64,000 nt of DNA from Gordius sp. MW1 (GCA_964036665.1 OZ038533.1:5230413-5294412); one strand, 5' to 3'; counted from the stretch's first letter, positions 22,792 to 33,885 are shown. Numbers and translations: made by a program. The notes: generated from the sequence alone by a model not told the origin.

Positions 22792-24488
22792 AAGTTTACA
22801 CTTTCCTAATTTTAGTTTTAGGCCTGTTTTTTCAATTCTTTACAAACTTTTTCCAATTTTTGATTATGGTCCTCTATTGTCTTAACAGCTATAATGATGT
22901 CATCTAGGTAGACTACTATTCCCTTATTATTTCTAAATAATGAATCCATAAATCTTTGAAAAATAGCTGGGGCCGAAGCTGTCTAGTATATTTGAAAAGG
23001 CCCCTATGCGTATTTATTGCTAACAGGTTTTGAGAATTTTCGTGAATTTTAATTTGGAAATAGGCATCCTTAAGGTCCAAAACGCTGAAATATTTAAAAC
23101 CGCCTAGTTGAGCCAATATATCTTGAATTCGTTGTAAAGGATATTTTTCAATTACAAGGTGCTTGTTTAAATCACGGAAATCGCCACAAATACGGATGCT
23201 CCCATTATTTTTAATAACAGTTACAATAGGGGCAGCGTGTTCAGCATATTTAATGGGTTTTAAGATACCTTCTTTAACTAACCTACCTAATTCTTCGTCA
23301 ATTTTAGGTTTTAACGTATAGGGAATAGGTCTAGGGCGGAAAAAACGTGGGCATAACTCATCTTTTAATTTTAGCTTTGCTTCATAACCAACTACCCCGC
23401 CCCCCAATTTATTTTCAAACAACAACGGATATTTTTTAATAATATTATTGGTTACAACATCATCGTCGGTATGATTAATCTCGTATCGTTGGAAAGGTTT
23501 GTTTTGCTCCCAATCCTCAGCTAGTTGACGTAACATGTGTGGAAATATCCTTAACCAGTCCCTTCCCAAAATGTTTTGCCCGCTCCCATCAGCGACGTAA
23601 AGCAAGAGTTGGTGGGTTGCCTCCTCTTCTTGCACGATTACTCTTGCCGATCCCTTTAGCGGTATAGACGAACCATCATAATCTCTTAATTCGGTACGAC
23701 ACGGTTGAGTGGTAAGGTGGGCCCCATTGAGAGCATTAATCAAGGTGACCGCTGACCCAGTGTCAATTTCAAAATTTAACATACGATCATTTACCTTCAA
23801 AGCATAGCATGGCCGCAACGAGTCTTTTAAATGGAAATAATATAATGAGGAAACCTGTTTGACACGGCATATCTTTCCGATATGGCCTTGGGTATGGCAT
23901 TTATAACACGTCGCAAAACGGAATTTACAGTTGACTCGAAGGTGGTTCCCCCCACAGGCAAAACATTTCATATTTGATGCTGTGGGTTTAGTCACTGTAT
24001 GAACGGGTTCCAATTGTTGGGTCAACATATGGCTTTGAAATCTTGCCCGTTCCATCGATCTCGCAATATCTAATGCCCCTTGCCATGTCAGATTATCTAC
24101 AATCAATAGTCGCTCCACAATCTTGTTATTATGTAACCCCGCCACGAACCGATCCCTAAGGTTTTCTTCGAGAGAGGCACCAAAGTTGCAATTGATAGAT
24201 ATACCTTTAAGTTTAGCTGCAAAGGAATCAATATTTTCACCTTCTACTTGTACGCATTTGTGGAATTTATATCTATGGACAATAGCACTCAGAGAGGGAG
24301 CGAAGAAACTTTTCAAGGTGGACACTATTTCTTCGAAGGTCTTTTGTAACGGGTCCAAAGGGGAAAGAAGATTGATCAGCAGTTCATAATTATCCGATCC
24401 GCATACCGTTAAGAAAAGGGATTTTTTATCGCCGCCGACTACTAGATGATAGTGGTTGAACTGTGATATGTAGAGGTCAATATCCGAA
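22792..24488 (-). pseudogene. Gypsy gag-protease-RT (left copy)
   Basis: The frame contains capsid-like sequence (KKSLFLTVCGSDNYELLINL), two zinc knuckles CFACGGNHLRVNC and CYKCHTQGHIGKIC, a protease active site FEIDTGSAVTLIN, the RT motifs RICGDFRDLNKHL and FSVLDLKDAYFQIKI, and after a frame change VVYLDDIIIAG. Near 22,981 about 14 bp covering the expected LPFG motif are missing with a frame shift, and an A run (22,827-22,832) is one base short. Both defects are shared with the right copy. The gag start and 5' LTR are lost at the palindrome centre; the left copy reaches about 60 bp further upstream in gag than the right one (DIDLYISQFNHYHLVVGGDK). Confidence 0.9.
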
Positions 24489-24503
24489 GGACTATATGGG
24501 TGG
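24429..24503. other. 75-bp spacer at the palindrome centre
   Basis: The last paired positions are 24,428 and 24,504. Read on the minus strand most of the spacer is gag sequence of the left copy, so the junction joins two gag sequences head to head with a different break point in each arm. Confidence 0.85.
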
Positions 24504-25878
24504 TAAAAAATCCCTTTTCTTAACGGTATGCGGATCGGATAATTATGAACTGCTGATCAATCTTCTTTCCCCTTTGGACCCGTTACAAAAGACCTTCGAA
24601 GAAATAGTGTCCACCTTGAAAAGTTTCTTCGCTCCCTCTCTGAGTGCTATTGTCCATAGATATAAATTCCACAAATGCGTACAAGTAGAAGGTGAAAATA
24701 TTGATTCCTTTGCAGCTAAACTTAAAGGTATATCTATCAATTGCAACTTTTGTGCCTCTCTCGAGGAAAACCTTAGGGATCGGTTCGTGGCGGGGTTACA
24801 TAATAACAAGATTGTGAAGCGACTATTGATTGTAGATAATCTGACATGGCAAGGGGCATTAGATATTGCGAGATCGATGGAACGGGCAAGATTCCAAAGC
24901 CATATGTTGACCCAACAATTGGAACCCGTTCATACAGTGACTAAACCCACAGCATCAAATATGAAATGTTTTGCCTGTGGGGGGAACCACCTTCGAGTCA
25001 ACTGTAAATTCCGTTTTGCGACGTGTTATAAATGCCATACCCAAGGCCATATCGGAAAGATATGCCGTGTCAAACAGGTTTCCTCATTAGATTATTTCCA
25101 TTTAAAAGACTCGTTGCGGCCATGCTATGCTTTGAAGGTAAATGATCGTATGTTAAATTTTGAAATTGACACTGGGTCAGCGGTCACCTTGATTAATGCT
25201 CTCAATGGGGCCCACCTTACCACTCAACCGTGTCGTACCGAATTAAGGGGTTATGATGGTTCGTCTATACCGCTAAAGGGATCGGCAAGAGTAATCGTGC
25301 AAGAAGAGGACGCAACCCACCAACTCTTGCTTTACGTCGCTGATGGGAGCGGGCAAAACATTTTTGGAAGGGACTGGTTAAGGATATTTCCACACATGTT
25401 ACGTCAACTAGCTGAGGATTGGGAGCAAAACAAACCTTTCCAACGATACGAGATTAATCATACCGACGATGATGTTGTAACCAATAATATTATTAAAAAA
25501 TATCCGTTGTTGTTTGAAAATAAATTGGGGGGCGGGGTAGTTGGTTATGAAGCAAAGCTAAAATTAAAAGATGAGTTATGCCCACGTTTTTTCCGCCCTA
25601 GACCTATTCCCTATACGTTAAAACCTAAAATTGACGAAGAATTAGGTAGGTTAGTTAAAGAAGGTATCTTAAAACCCATAAAATATGCTGAACACGCTGC
25701 CCCTATTGTAACTGTTATTAAAAATAATGGGAGCATCCGTATTTGTGGCGATTTCCGTGATTTAAACAAGCACCTTGTAATTGAAAAATATCCTTTACAA
25801 CGAATTCAAGATATATTGGCTCAACTAGCCGGTTTTAAATATTTCAGCGTTTTGGACCTTAAGGATGCCTATTTCTAA
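24504..25878 (+). pseudogene. Gypsy gag-protease-RT (right copy)
   Basis: Same domain order as the left copy: zinc knuckles CFACGGNHLRVNC and CYKCHTQGHIGKIC, protease DTGSAVTLIN, RT RICGDFRDLNKHL. A CAA to TAA change at 25,876-25,878 stops the frame in the middle of the RT motif (LDLKDAYF then stop), where the left copy reads Gln. Replacements against the left copy include NFCASLEEN, KIVKRLL, LRGYDG and NIFGRD. Continuation beyond the stop holds the shared LPFG deletion near 25,950 and VVYLDDIIIAG near 26,020. Confidence 0.9.
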
Positions 25879-26140
25879 ATTAAAATTCACGAAAATTCTC
25901 AAAACCTGTTAGCAATAAATACGCATAGGGGCCTTTTCAAATATACTAGACAGCTTCGGCCCCAGCTATTTTTCAAAGATTTATGGATTCATTATTTAGA
26001 AATAATAAGGGAATAGTAGTCTACCTAGATGACATCATTATAGCTGGTAAGACAATAGAGGACCATAATCAAAAATTGGAAAAAGTTTGTAAAGAATTGA
26101 AAAAACAGGCCTAAAACTAAAATTAGGAAAGTGTAAATTT

Positions 26141-28210
26141 TTGGAAAAAAAAGTAGAATATTTAGGACATACCATTAGTAAAGACGGAATTTTTACTACT
26201 GACAAGAATACTAAAGCAATTTTAGCAGCACCAGCCCCAACTAAAATAAAAGAATTACAATCTTTTTTAGGTATGGCAACATACTACGCGAAATTCATAA
26301 AAAATTTCTCTTCGTTAGCACAACCTCTTTATAAACTGCTAAGGAAAACAGTATCTTGGAAATGGTCCATAGACTGTACAAATGCATTCAATGACATTAA
26401 AAAAGCCATTATCAAGGCTCCGATATTAAAACATTTCGACCCCGAGTTACCGTTAGTACTCTCGACGGATGCGTCATCTAAGGGCCTCGGCGCAGTACTT
26501 TCCCACGAAATTAAAGGTTATCAGCACCCTATTGCTTTTGCGTCCCGCACCCTTAACGCTGCTGAAAGAAATTATAGCCAAATTGAAAAAGAAGCTTTAG
26601 CCATCATTTATGCTTTTAATAAATTTAAGGAATATTTATATGGCCTCCATTTTACATTACTTACAGATCACAAACCTTTAATTACAATATTCAACCCAAA
26701 TAAAAATGTATCACAAGGCATGTCAGCAAGACTTCAGAAATAGACTTTGTTAACAACACCTTATCATTATACCATAAAATACAAAATGGGCAAGGAAAAT
26801 ACACAAGCTGATATGTTATCCAGGCTTCCGATACAATCCAAAGAAAATCTAGAACAAGAAGAAGATGATGATATACACACCATTTATGAAGAACCATTTC
26901 AACGTTTTCCCATTACGTCCGCCGACATAGAGCGTCATACTCGTACAGATCCTATCCTAGGACAAGTCTATAACTATGTACTCCATGGCTGGCCGAAGAA
27001 AGTTACTCCAGACCTAGTAGTTTACCAACAACGGCAAAGAGAACTCACCACCTTAAAAGGCTGCATATTTTGGGGATACCGAATTATTATTCCTCAAGGA
27101 TTAAGACAAACCATTTTGAAACTAATCCACTTAGGACACCCAGGCATGAGCCGCTCAAAAATATTGGCTCGTCAACATCTCTGGTATCCGGGTATTGATA
27201 AAGATATAGAAGGTTATGTTGAAAACTGTACAGATTGTCAACAATGGTTTACTGGGACAACAGAATTAGCCACTCAAATATGGGAAAACCCTGGGAAACC
27301 ATGGTCTAGGTTACATGCCGATTTTTGTGGACCTCTTAATGGGTATTATTATCTAATTGTAATTGACGCCTACAGTAAATGGCCTGAGGTAATTCCCATG
27401 ACCACGATCACTACTTCAAGCACTATAAACGCTCTCGAAGCTATTTTCTCAAGGTTCGGAGTACCAAACACCTTGGCTACAGACAATGGACCTCAGTTTA
27501 CAAGCGCCGAGTTTAAAATATACTGCAAAACAAATAATATTCGTAATGCATATTCCAGCCCGTATCATCCTCGATCCAACGGAGAAGCCGAACGTTTTGT
27601 ACGAACATTCAAGGAGTTTTTGAACAAAACTAGGAATTTTAAAAACGATAAATTGTATAACTTTCTGTTTTCTTATAGGAACACCATTCACCCAACAACT
27701 GGATTAACTCCAGCCAATCTATTAATCAAAATTCAACCAATCGGTCCATTAAACTTACTCAAACCACATGTAACTGGTCTTGACAAAGACGAGTTGGCAC
27801 CTATCAAACGAAAATTTGTAATTGGAGATAGAGTATGGGTTAGAACTTTCACAAATAATGATCAATTATGGGTAACGGGAAAAATATTAAAAATCTTAGG
27901 CCCAGTATCATACATGATAGAAATGGATAATGGGGCATTATGGAAGAGACATGGTGATCATCTTAGAAAATCTTTAGATAACGCGGACACGCTAAACAAT
28001 GAAGATCAATGGGCTGACATTTCGCACGCACTACCGGATGCTCTGCCACAAAATGTTCCCAGTGATTTACTTGACGCCACCGCTCCGCAACAGCCTAATC
28101 TACCACATGATGAAGCTAGCGATAAAATGCTTGTTTCCATTCCCCCCCGCTCTCACCTCTACCCCCTCGTACGGACTCCCCTTATTCACCTATACCCTCA
28201 CCCGAAATAA
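26141..28210 (+). pseudogene. Gypsy pol: RT thumb, RNase H and integrase (right copy)
   Basis: Equivalent of 20,731-22,791. A TGG to TAG change at 26,741-26,743 splits it into a 200-codon part (RT connection and RNase H) and a 487-codon part (integrase). The integrase keeps HLGHPGMSRSK, ENCTDCQQ, HADFCGP, ATDNGPQF and NGEAERF, and has the full WYPGIDKDIEGY. It ends at 28,210, 69 bp before the LTR. Confidence 0.92.
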
Positions 28211-28278
28211 CGGTCCGGCGATCTACACGAATCCGAAAACCTATAAAAAGATATGGAATAACTTAAGGGGGTAGGAGA

Positions 28279-28511
28279 TGTTGTATACTGCAACTGCATA
28301 ATCCACCATGCGCGTTTATTCAAATTAGGACTGCAACTGCATACTCCACCATGCGCGTTATTTCAAATTAGGTTATTCAAATTACATTCATTATCACACA
28401 ATCACCCTACCATCACGCGATCACCTTATCATCACGCGATCACCCTACCATCACGCGTTCTTACCCTTTATATACAAAAATCGCTAATAGTTAAACAGTC
28501 CACCAAATATC
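28279..28511 (+). repeat. 3' LTR of the right Gypsy copy
   Basis: It starts TGTTGTATACTGC after the tract GGGGGTAGGAGA (about 28,267-28,278). A TATATA motif lies near 28,465. Similarity to the left arm stops after CCACCAAATATC. Ten bases on (28,518-28,522) is CAACA, the inverted complement of the TGTTG start, so the real LTR end could be 28,522 with the left LTR 11 bp short; this cannot be settled here. Confidence 0.7.
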
Positions 28512-28512
28512 A

Positions 28513-28946
28513 AGACGCAACACCCTCCATTCTTGAGCCGTGAGACCCTTCTCTGGAGGGTCGCATGCGCTCTGACGGCTCCTTACTTGTGCCCTGGGAT
28601 TACGGTCTGTTCTTAAAATGGGACTTTACATGCATTGATTTGTTTGCCCCTTCAAATCTCAATTATGACCAAATGGCTCTCGCCGAGGGGCGCAAATTAA
28701 CAAAATACAAAGCCCTTTAACTCAAGTATTTTTATCCCCATAGTTTCATCCTGTTCCGGCTCTTATGGGAAAATGGCATTGTCCTTTTTTAAAGAATTAA
28801 GCAGACGATCTTCTCCTTCAAAATATTCTCCCGCATTTCTACTAAAACAATCAATTGCGATTTTGATAGCTAAATTCAATTTTAAATCCTTTTTGGATTC
28901 TTGTCCTTCTTTAAAAGAGAAAGATGAAGATATATTAGCTACTTAA
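28513..28946 (+). pseudogene. reverse transcriptase C-terminal part, continuing the gene cut at 20,430
   Basis: The first frame reads ATPSILEP, stop, then GRMRSDGSLLVPWDYG, KWDFTCIDLFAPSNLN. After a shift near 28,705 it reads FNSSIFIPIVSSCSGSYGKM, ALSFFKELSRRSSPS, FLLKQSIAILIAKFN and ends DEDILAT at 28,946. The order RPDG.TL.PW / WDFTC.D..APS / FKELSRR / Q.I.IAI matches the C-terminus of the same family as 19,330 and the copy at 39,096. Orientation equals the upstream half, so the palindrome sits between two parts of one gene, with the segment from GDP through YLDD to about 25 residues before the RPDG block missing. Confidence 0.8.
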
Positions 28947-29429
28947 CTCTCTTATTTAATTTTTTTAATATACTAAATCTGTATTACATTTTACCGTATT
29001 ATAAGTAGCCATATATTAATAAACCTTCTTACATTAAAAAATTATAAAAAAAATGCAAAATAATTAGTTAATTATTTTTACAAATATTTAAAAAGTTAAA
29101 TTTTTGTAAAACCTGCAAAACTTATTGATACTTTATTCATTGAGGAATAGGTTTTCTTTCATTCATTTTTATTTATCAACTCTAAATTAATCAAAATGAC
29201 GAAAGGAACGCAAATAGAGGGTATGACCTTAGAAAAGCCAATAGTCATCCTTCCAAAACGTACAACTTTCAATTTAAAGTTTTTTTGATACTGTATAAAT
29301 TTAAACAATTTGGTGTAGGCGACCCATAATTTGAATTATGACTATAGACTCTATTCAAATCATGTGCATATGTATAGTATAAACAAGATATCAAAAAAAT
29401 GAAAGAAATTTCTAGTCAGACCTTGGCCA
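28947..29429 (-). repeat. mosaic of two inverted dispersed repeats
   Basis: 29,040-29,240 is the reverse complement of about 63,190-63,400 (shared AATCAAAATGACGAAAGGAA and GAATAGGTTTTCTTTCATTC). 29,290-29,395 is the reverse complement of 14,165-14,262. No coding signal. Confidence 0.65.
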
Positions 29430-30221
29430 TTGATAATTTTTCCATCACTTTAGGCCAGTGGACATTTTTTCTAATGGTTAGCAGACAGCCAAATAACTAG
29501 CCTATAATTATAATCAAGAAAAAAAAATCGATTTTAATCTCACTTTGGCCAGTGGTCATTTATTTTATTGGTCAGTAGCCAGCAAACGGCCAAATAGCCT
29601 ATATTTAAAATATAGAAAATAAAATTTGCTACACTTTGGCCAATGGTTATTTTTTTCATTACTCAGTAGCCAGGACACGGTCAAAAAGGATATAAATACA
29701 TAAGAAACGAAAAAAAAACAAAAAAAAATTTCGATTCACAATTTGGCTAATGGTCATTTTATTTATTTGTCAGCAGCCAGCGGACGGCCAAAAAGTCATA
29801 TTATCAATGGTATTAACAAGAACAATATATTAATTTAAAAAAATTTGCCCTCTCCAGGATTCGAACCCACATCAATTAATAGAGGCATAAGCCTTTGTGG
29901 GGGGGGCACAGGGACCCATATCAGTAGAGGCCTAGGCCCTTGCAGGGGGGGGCATAGGTAATTATCAATGTTAACCTAATATAGCAATTCAAAAACCGAA
30001 AAAAAAATTTCGAATCACAATTTGGCCAATGGTCATTTTTTTCATTGGTCAGTAGCCAGGACACGGTCAAAAAGTCATATTATCAATGGTATTAAAAAGA
30101 ACAATATATTAATTTAATCGAAAGTTTTTTTTTGCCCTCTTCGGTATCGAACCAGCAATTAAGAACGTTGGACGGACGGACGACGGACGCAAAAAGCGAG
30201 CCCATAAATTGCATAGCAATT
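29430..30221 (+). mobile_element. HLE, + orientation, terminal hairpin end missing
   Basis: About four core units with tRNA-like parts (CCAGGATTCGAACCC at 29,856), G runs, GAACAATATATTAATTTAA linkers, then a GACGGACGACGG stretch and the end GAGCCCATAAATTGCATAGC plus AATT at 30,221. Confidence 0.65.
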
Positions 30222-31157
30222 AATTAATAGGAAGGTTAGGTTTTTTATACGAATATTATACTAACTCGTAGCACCCCTAAATTAAATTTATAGGATTATT
30301 GAAGTTTCCTTTATAGCTGTATGCTATAAATTAATTACAAGGAGATTAGTTTGCTGAGTAAGAATAAAACTTGGAATTGCATTTTCCCAGAAATTTATAT
30401 TTTCTTTGTTAAAAACAAAAAGTAAAAAGTACCGGAAAAAGATGATTAAAATTTATCATAAAAACCGTGTCCTACCTACTCCCTAATTTACAAAAACAAG
30501 ACAGTTAGTTTGCTCCCGGGTTTTTGCGCAAAGATTTGTTTTGCTCATAATCATTTTTTGTCAACTAAAAATTCTTAAAACAAAGTATTTTTATAATAAC
30601 ATTCGTATATGTCATAAATAATTTTTTTTTTGTAAATGTGACCTTTTTTCTTCAATTTTTTAGAATTTCGCAAAAAATATAATGTAACAAATTATATTTA
30701 ATAGCATAATTGTAATGTTTAAAATTCCCCTATATAAACATGATCCTGAATCTTTTGCGTCTTATGCAATTCGATTCTTTATGTTCATGTATGGTCGATT
30801 AAATTTGTAATCATTGCTCGGAATTTGTTTAAAGGATGAAGTCTTTCGGAAAAAAAATAATTTTAAAGTTTTTCTGTTATTATTTTGAATTTAATTGTTA
30901 TATAACTTAATTAACTTAAAATAAGAGTTTCTCTGGCCACAATGGCTTATCGTTAAAGACAAAATAAAAATATAAAAAAGAGCAAGAAAATTGTGGTATC
31001 CTCCAACCCTTACGCCTCACCCCCTTACGTGTGTGCTATCCAAAAATTTATATATTTGTTCCCCCCCCCCACACACATTCACTTATACGCGTAAATTTTA
31101 CACCTGTTTATGTTGAGTCATGATTGTTAGTATCTGTATGATATAAACGATATAAAT
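30222..31157. other. AT-rich gene-free stretch
   Basis: No homology or repeat recognised. A C10 run lies near 31,061. Confidence 0.5.
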
Positions 31158-31911
31158 TAGTGTTGTAAATGAACGCGTCTTTTAAAAAATTGATAAACGA
31201 CGTTCCTTTTTTTGGTGAACTTTGAACGTGAACGCTTCCTTTTTTTGATGAACGCGTTCAGATTTAACGTTCATTCAATTTTAAAACCCCTTTATTTATT
31301 TGAAAAATGATGCTAATCCGAATTTTGTAAAAAAAACTTATATTTTTAAATCAGCTGTTTTTCCTTTTTCCTATTACCTATTCTGAAATACTTTAACATA
31401 CCATAATGTGCAAAAGAAGATAAGATTAAAGTTTAATAATTTGATATTATTAATTATATCTCAATTTATAGGTTAATATGGACAATCATATTATTATAAC
31501 GTCTTAATCTTAAGATTCTTAATATTCAAAATCAGCAGATAAATTGACATTGCCATGGCCAAAATATGATAATTACTCATAAAGGACCTAATTTAATAAT
31601 TACTAAATCTAAAAAAGAATAAACTTTTAGTTTTATTGAAAAAGGGTTTGAAACCCCTAGAATTGATAATCAAAGAACTGTCGATTCTAAGAATATCATT
31701 TTTTGACGAGGAAGTAGAGGGCAGATTGGAGGATGATATCTTATCGCAATTTTTTGAAGCGAAGGACAAAACATTAAATGTTTTTAATAAATTTCCTGCT
31801 TTAAAAGATTTGTTTATTAAGTATAATACTCAAATCCTCTCATCTGCCCCTGTGGAACGGGTTTTTAGTATAGCTAATGCTGTATTCATTGCTAAGCGTT
31901 CCTGCCAGTGG
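31158..31911 (+). pseudogene. hAT transposase remnant with C-terminal dimerization motif
   Basis: The element begins at 31,158 with TAGTGTTGTAAATGAACGCG and GAACGCGTTC-type subterminal motifs, like the minus-strand copy ending at 6,132. The frame from 31,636 reads LKPLELIIKELSILRISFFD, EEVEGRLEDDIL, NVFNKFPALKDLFIKYNT and SSAPVERVFSIANAVF. The S(A)PVERVFS block is the hAT dimerization motif. The expected catalytic core between N-terminal part and dimerization region is deleted. The frame is cut at about 31,911 by a foldback element, after AKRSCQ. Confidence 0.82.
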
Positions 31912-32382
31912 CGTAAACATAGACTACATAGACTGCTCATCACGGTATAAAATGTGTGTGTTTTTATCTGCCATTTTGATGAACAATACCGTCCTATATC
32001 ACATAATGGCGTTTTGCGCTCTGCCGTTTTTTTCGAACAAGAGATGTAAAGAAAAAAGGTTTTGATTCCATAAATAAGTAAGATATTACTAAATATATGA
32101 TATTTTTAAAAAAATTTAATAACATTACAGTTTTTACATTTTTAATTTTTATGAAATGTGTCAATAATAAAGTTTTTAAAAATATCATATCTTAAGTAAT
32201 ATCTTACTTATTTATGGAATCAAAACCTTTTTTCTTTACCTCCCCTGTTCGAAAAAAACGGCAGAGCGCAAAACGCCATTATGTGATATAGGACGGTATT
32301 GTTCATCAAAATGGCGGCAAATTTCACACACAATTTGCCATATGGAATATATAACATGAGCAGTCTATGTAGTCTATGGGCG
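31912..32382. mobile_element. foldback element inserted in the hAT gene
   Basis: Arms of about 190 bp (31,915-32,112 and 32,173-32,380) with a loop near 32,113-32,172. The outer ends read CATAGACTACATAGACTGC and its complement, and inner parts share GATTCCATAAATAAGTAAGA. GGCGTAAA / TTTACGCCC-like bases mark both extremes. No transposase; no clear target duplication. Confidence 0.7.
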
Positions 32383-32392
32383 TAAATGAGGA

Positions 32393-32422
32393 GGGGGGGG
32401 GGAAAATTCCCCCCCCCCCCCC
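32393..32422. other. G10-AAAATT-C14 hairpin
   Basis: Ten G (32,393-32,402), AAAATT, then fourteen C (32,409-32,422). It can fold into a ten-pair GC hairpin with a six-base loop. Confidence 0.8.
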
Positions 32423-32539
32423 AGCAAAAATTTGAAAAGTTTTTTGATTAATAACTAAATTAAATGGGTTAAAATATTATAGTTTAGTTACATCAAAGAC
32501 TTTATGACACTTATAAAAACCTAGAAACATAACACTGCA

Positions 32540-32826
32540 GTGGATATATTTGCCAAATCTAACGCCGCTCCCGACCTCATCTCTTCTACTGTGAGAAAGA
32601 AAGTGGAAAAATACAAATACCTCAGCAATATTATTTTTGTACCATTGTAGCCACAACCCTTGGTAATTTAGGTCCCGAGGGCAGCCAATTCCTTAAACAA
32701 ACATCAAAATTTATAACCTCCATCACACACGATTCCAAAGAATTTTTATACATCAAGCAGAAAATCACCATGGAAATTGTAAAATTTAATACAATCTCAA
32801 TCCATGGCTCGATGCCAGCTTATTAA
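32540..32826 (+). pseudogene. C-terminus of the reverse transcriptase family
   Basis: The first frame reads VDIFAKSNAAPDLISSTVRK, KVEKYKYLSNIIFVPL. After a shift it reads VATTLGNLGPEGSQFLKQTS, FITSITHDSKEFLYIKQKIT, MEIVKFNTISIHGSMPAY and a TAA at 32,824-32,826. It gives the natural end of the family's polyprotein and anchors the fragments at 3,661 and 39,096. One frame shift near 32,645. Confidence 0.75.
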
Positions 32827-32906
32827 TTTAATATATTTTAGCATATAACATACATAATTATTTGGAAATAAACTTCTATCGATAAAATATATATATATAT
32901 ATATAA

Positions 32907-33610
32907 CTCGGGCCTTAGGCCCTGGTGGGAAGGGGGAGGGGAGAAGGGAAGGGGGGACGACTCATCTATACTCCGTATAAATGTATCATATTTGCTATGC
33001 AATTTATAAGCGAGAAAGGTGGGAAGGGGCGAGAATGCCTATAGGGGGGTATAAAATGCAAAATAATTGGACTGACGGGCATAGTGTAAATATCAATGTT
33101 AACCAATTCCAAAGCGAAAAGAAAATTAAAATTTCGATTACAAATTTGGCCAAATGTCATTTTTTTCATTGGTCAGTAGCCAGAACACGGACAAAAAGTC
33201 ATATTATTAATGGTATTAACAAGAACAATATATTAATTATATTTAAAAAAAAATTAAAATTTTGTCGTCGCCGGGATTCGAACCCACATTAATAGAGGCA
33301 TAAGCCTTTGTAGGGGGACAGGGCCCCATATCAGTAGAGGCATAGGCCCTTGTAGGAGAGGGCATAGGGTAATTATCAATGTTAACCTATTCAAAAACTA
33401 AAAATTTTGATTTATTTGGGCAATGGTCATTTTTTTCATTGGTTAGTAGCCAGCGGAAGGTCAAAAAGTCATATTATCGATGGTATTAACAAGAACATAA
33501 TATTAATTTAATTTAAAAAAAAATAATGTGTCCTTTCCGGGTTTAGATCCAGAACCTCCAAGTCAGTAAGCCGTGGCTATAACCACTCTTACCATGCTGG
33601 CATTTAAATC
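32907..33610 (+). mobile_element. HLE, + orientation, left portion
   Basis: Terminal CTCGGGCCTTAGGCCC, purine tract, ACTCATCTATACTCCGTATA, GCTATGCAATTTATAAGC, GAATGCCTATAGGGGGG, then three core units with CCGGGATTCGAACCC at 33,270. It ends in the tRNA-like segment at 33,529. Whether the material at 35,030-36,494 belongs to the same original element is not clear. Confidence 0.65.
33529..33601 (-). repeat. tRNA-like segment with A- and B-box-like motifs
   Basis: On the minus strand it reads GCCAGCATGGTAAGAGTGG, TTATAGCC, then an anticodon-arm-like region and AGGTTCTGGATCTAAACCC before GGAAAGGACA and a T run. TGGTAAGAGTGG resembles the A box of Ser/Leu-type tRNAs with one extra base, and the T-arm region a degenerate B box. 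It is not a functional tRNA gene but suggests that the HLE tRNA-like modules came from a tRNA. Confidence 0.4.
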
Positions 33611-33679
33611 ATAGAATTTTTTTATGTTATTTATATAGATAATGAATGTTTTGTTTATGTTTATTGTATAATAAAATGA

Positions 33680-33885
33680 AACAAGGGAAAAGAGGGAGAT
33701 AGAGATGAGGGGTGGGGCACCTCTTATGCATTAATTTAACATAGCAATTAAAACCCGGCCCGCCCAAAAAATCGATAACGAGAGAGAGATGATGTGGGGA
33801 GGAGACACGCGTATGTATTACTATTCTAACACAGCGAGGGATAATAGAGATGAGGGGTGGGGCATCTCTTTTGCATTAATTTAAT
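33680..33885 (+). repeat. GAGGGAGATAGAGATGAGG repeat block
   Basis: Three diverged copies of the block GAGATGAGGGGTGGGGCACC / TCTTATGCATTAATTTAA, interspersed with CGATAACGAGAGAGAGATGA. The same block is a component of the HLEs at 17,827 and 36,591 and occurs reversed at 58,320-58,460. Confidence 0.7.

Larger units (their letters stand above)
20430..24428 (-). mobile_element. left arm of an 8.1 kb palindrome: Ty3/Gypsy (Mag-like) copy, 5'-truncated
   Basis: A Gypsy element in minus orientation missing its 5' LTR and the start of gag. The arm is the near-identical reverse complement of 24,504-28,511, with a spacer of only 75 bp (24,429-24,503). The outer limits of similarity are the same LTR position in both arms. 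Domain order (gag with two zinc knuckles, protease, RT, RNase H, integrase) and the YHPRSNGEAERF integrase motif fit the Mag lineage of Ty3/Gypsy (K02A2.6-like proteins). Confidence 0.93.
24504..28511 (+). mobile_element. right arm of the palindrome: second Gypsy copy, 5'-truncated
   Basis: Reverse complement of the left arm over 4.0 kb, with about 15 amino-acid differences noted by eye plus one 9-bp indel, so the arms are roughly 99.5% identical. It shares the RT deletion and the A-run frame shift of the left arm and has two private nonsense changes. Confidence 0.93.

Noticed and set aside
28518..28522. CAACA as a target duplication shared with TTCAACA on the left of the palindrome
   Set aside because: The left CAACAG is explained as the RT codons for QQ, and the spacing from the paired ends differs by 6-7 bp, so it is not a convincing duplication.
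33529..33601. Functional tRNA gene
   Set aside because: A box has an extra base, T arm and anticodon arm do not pair properly.
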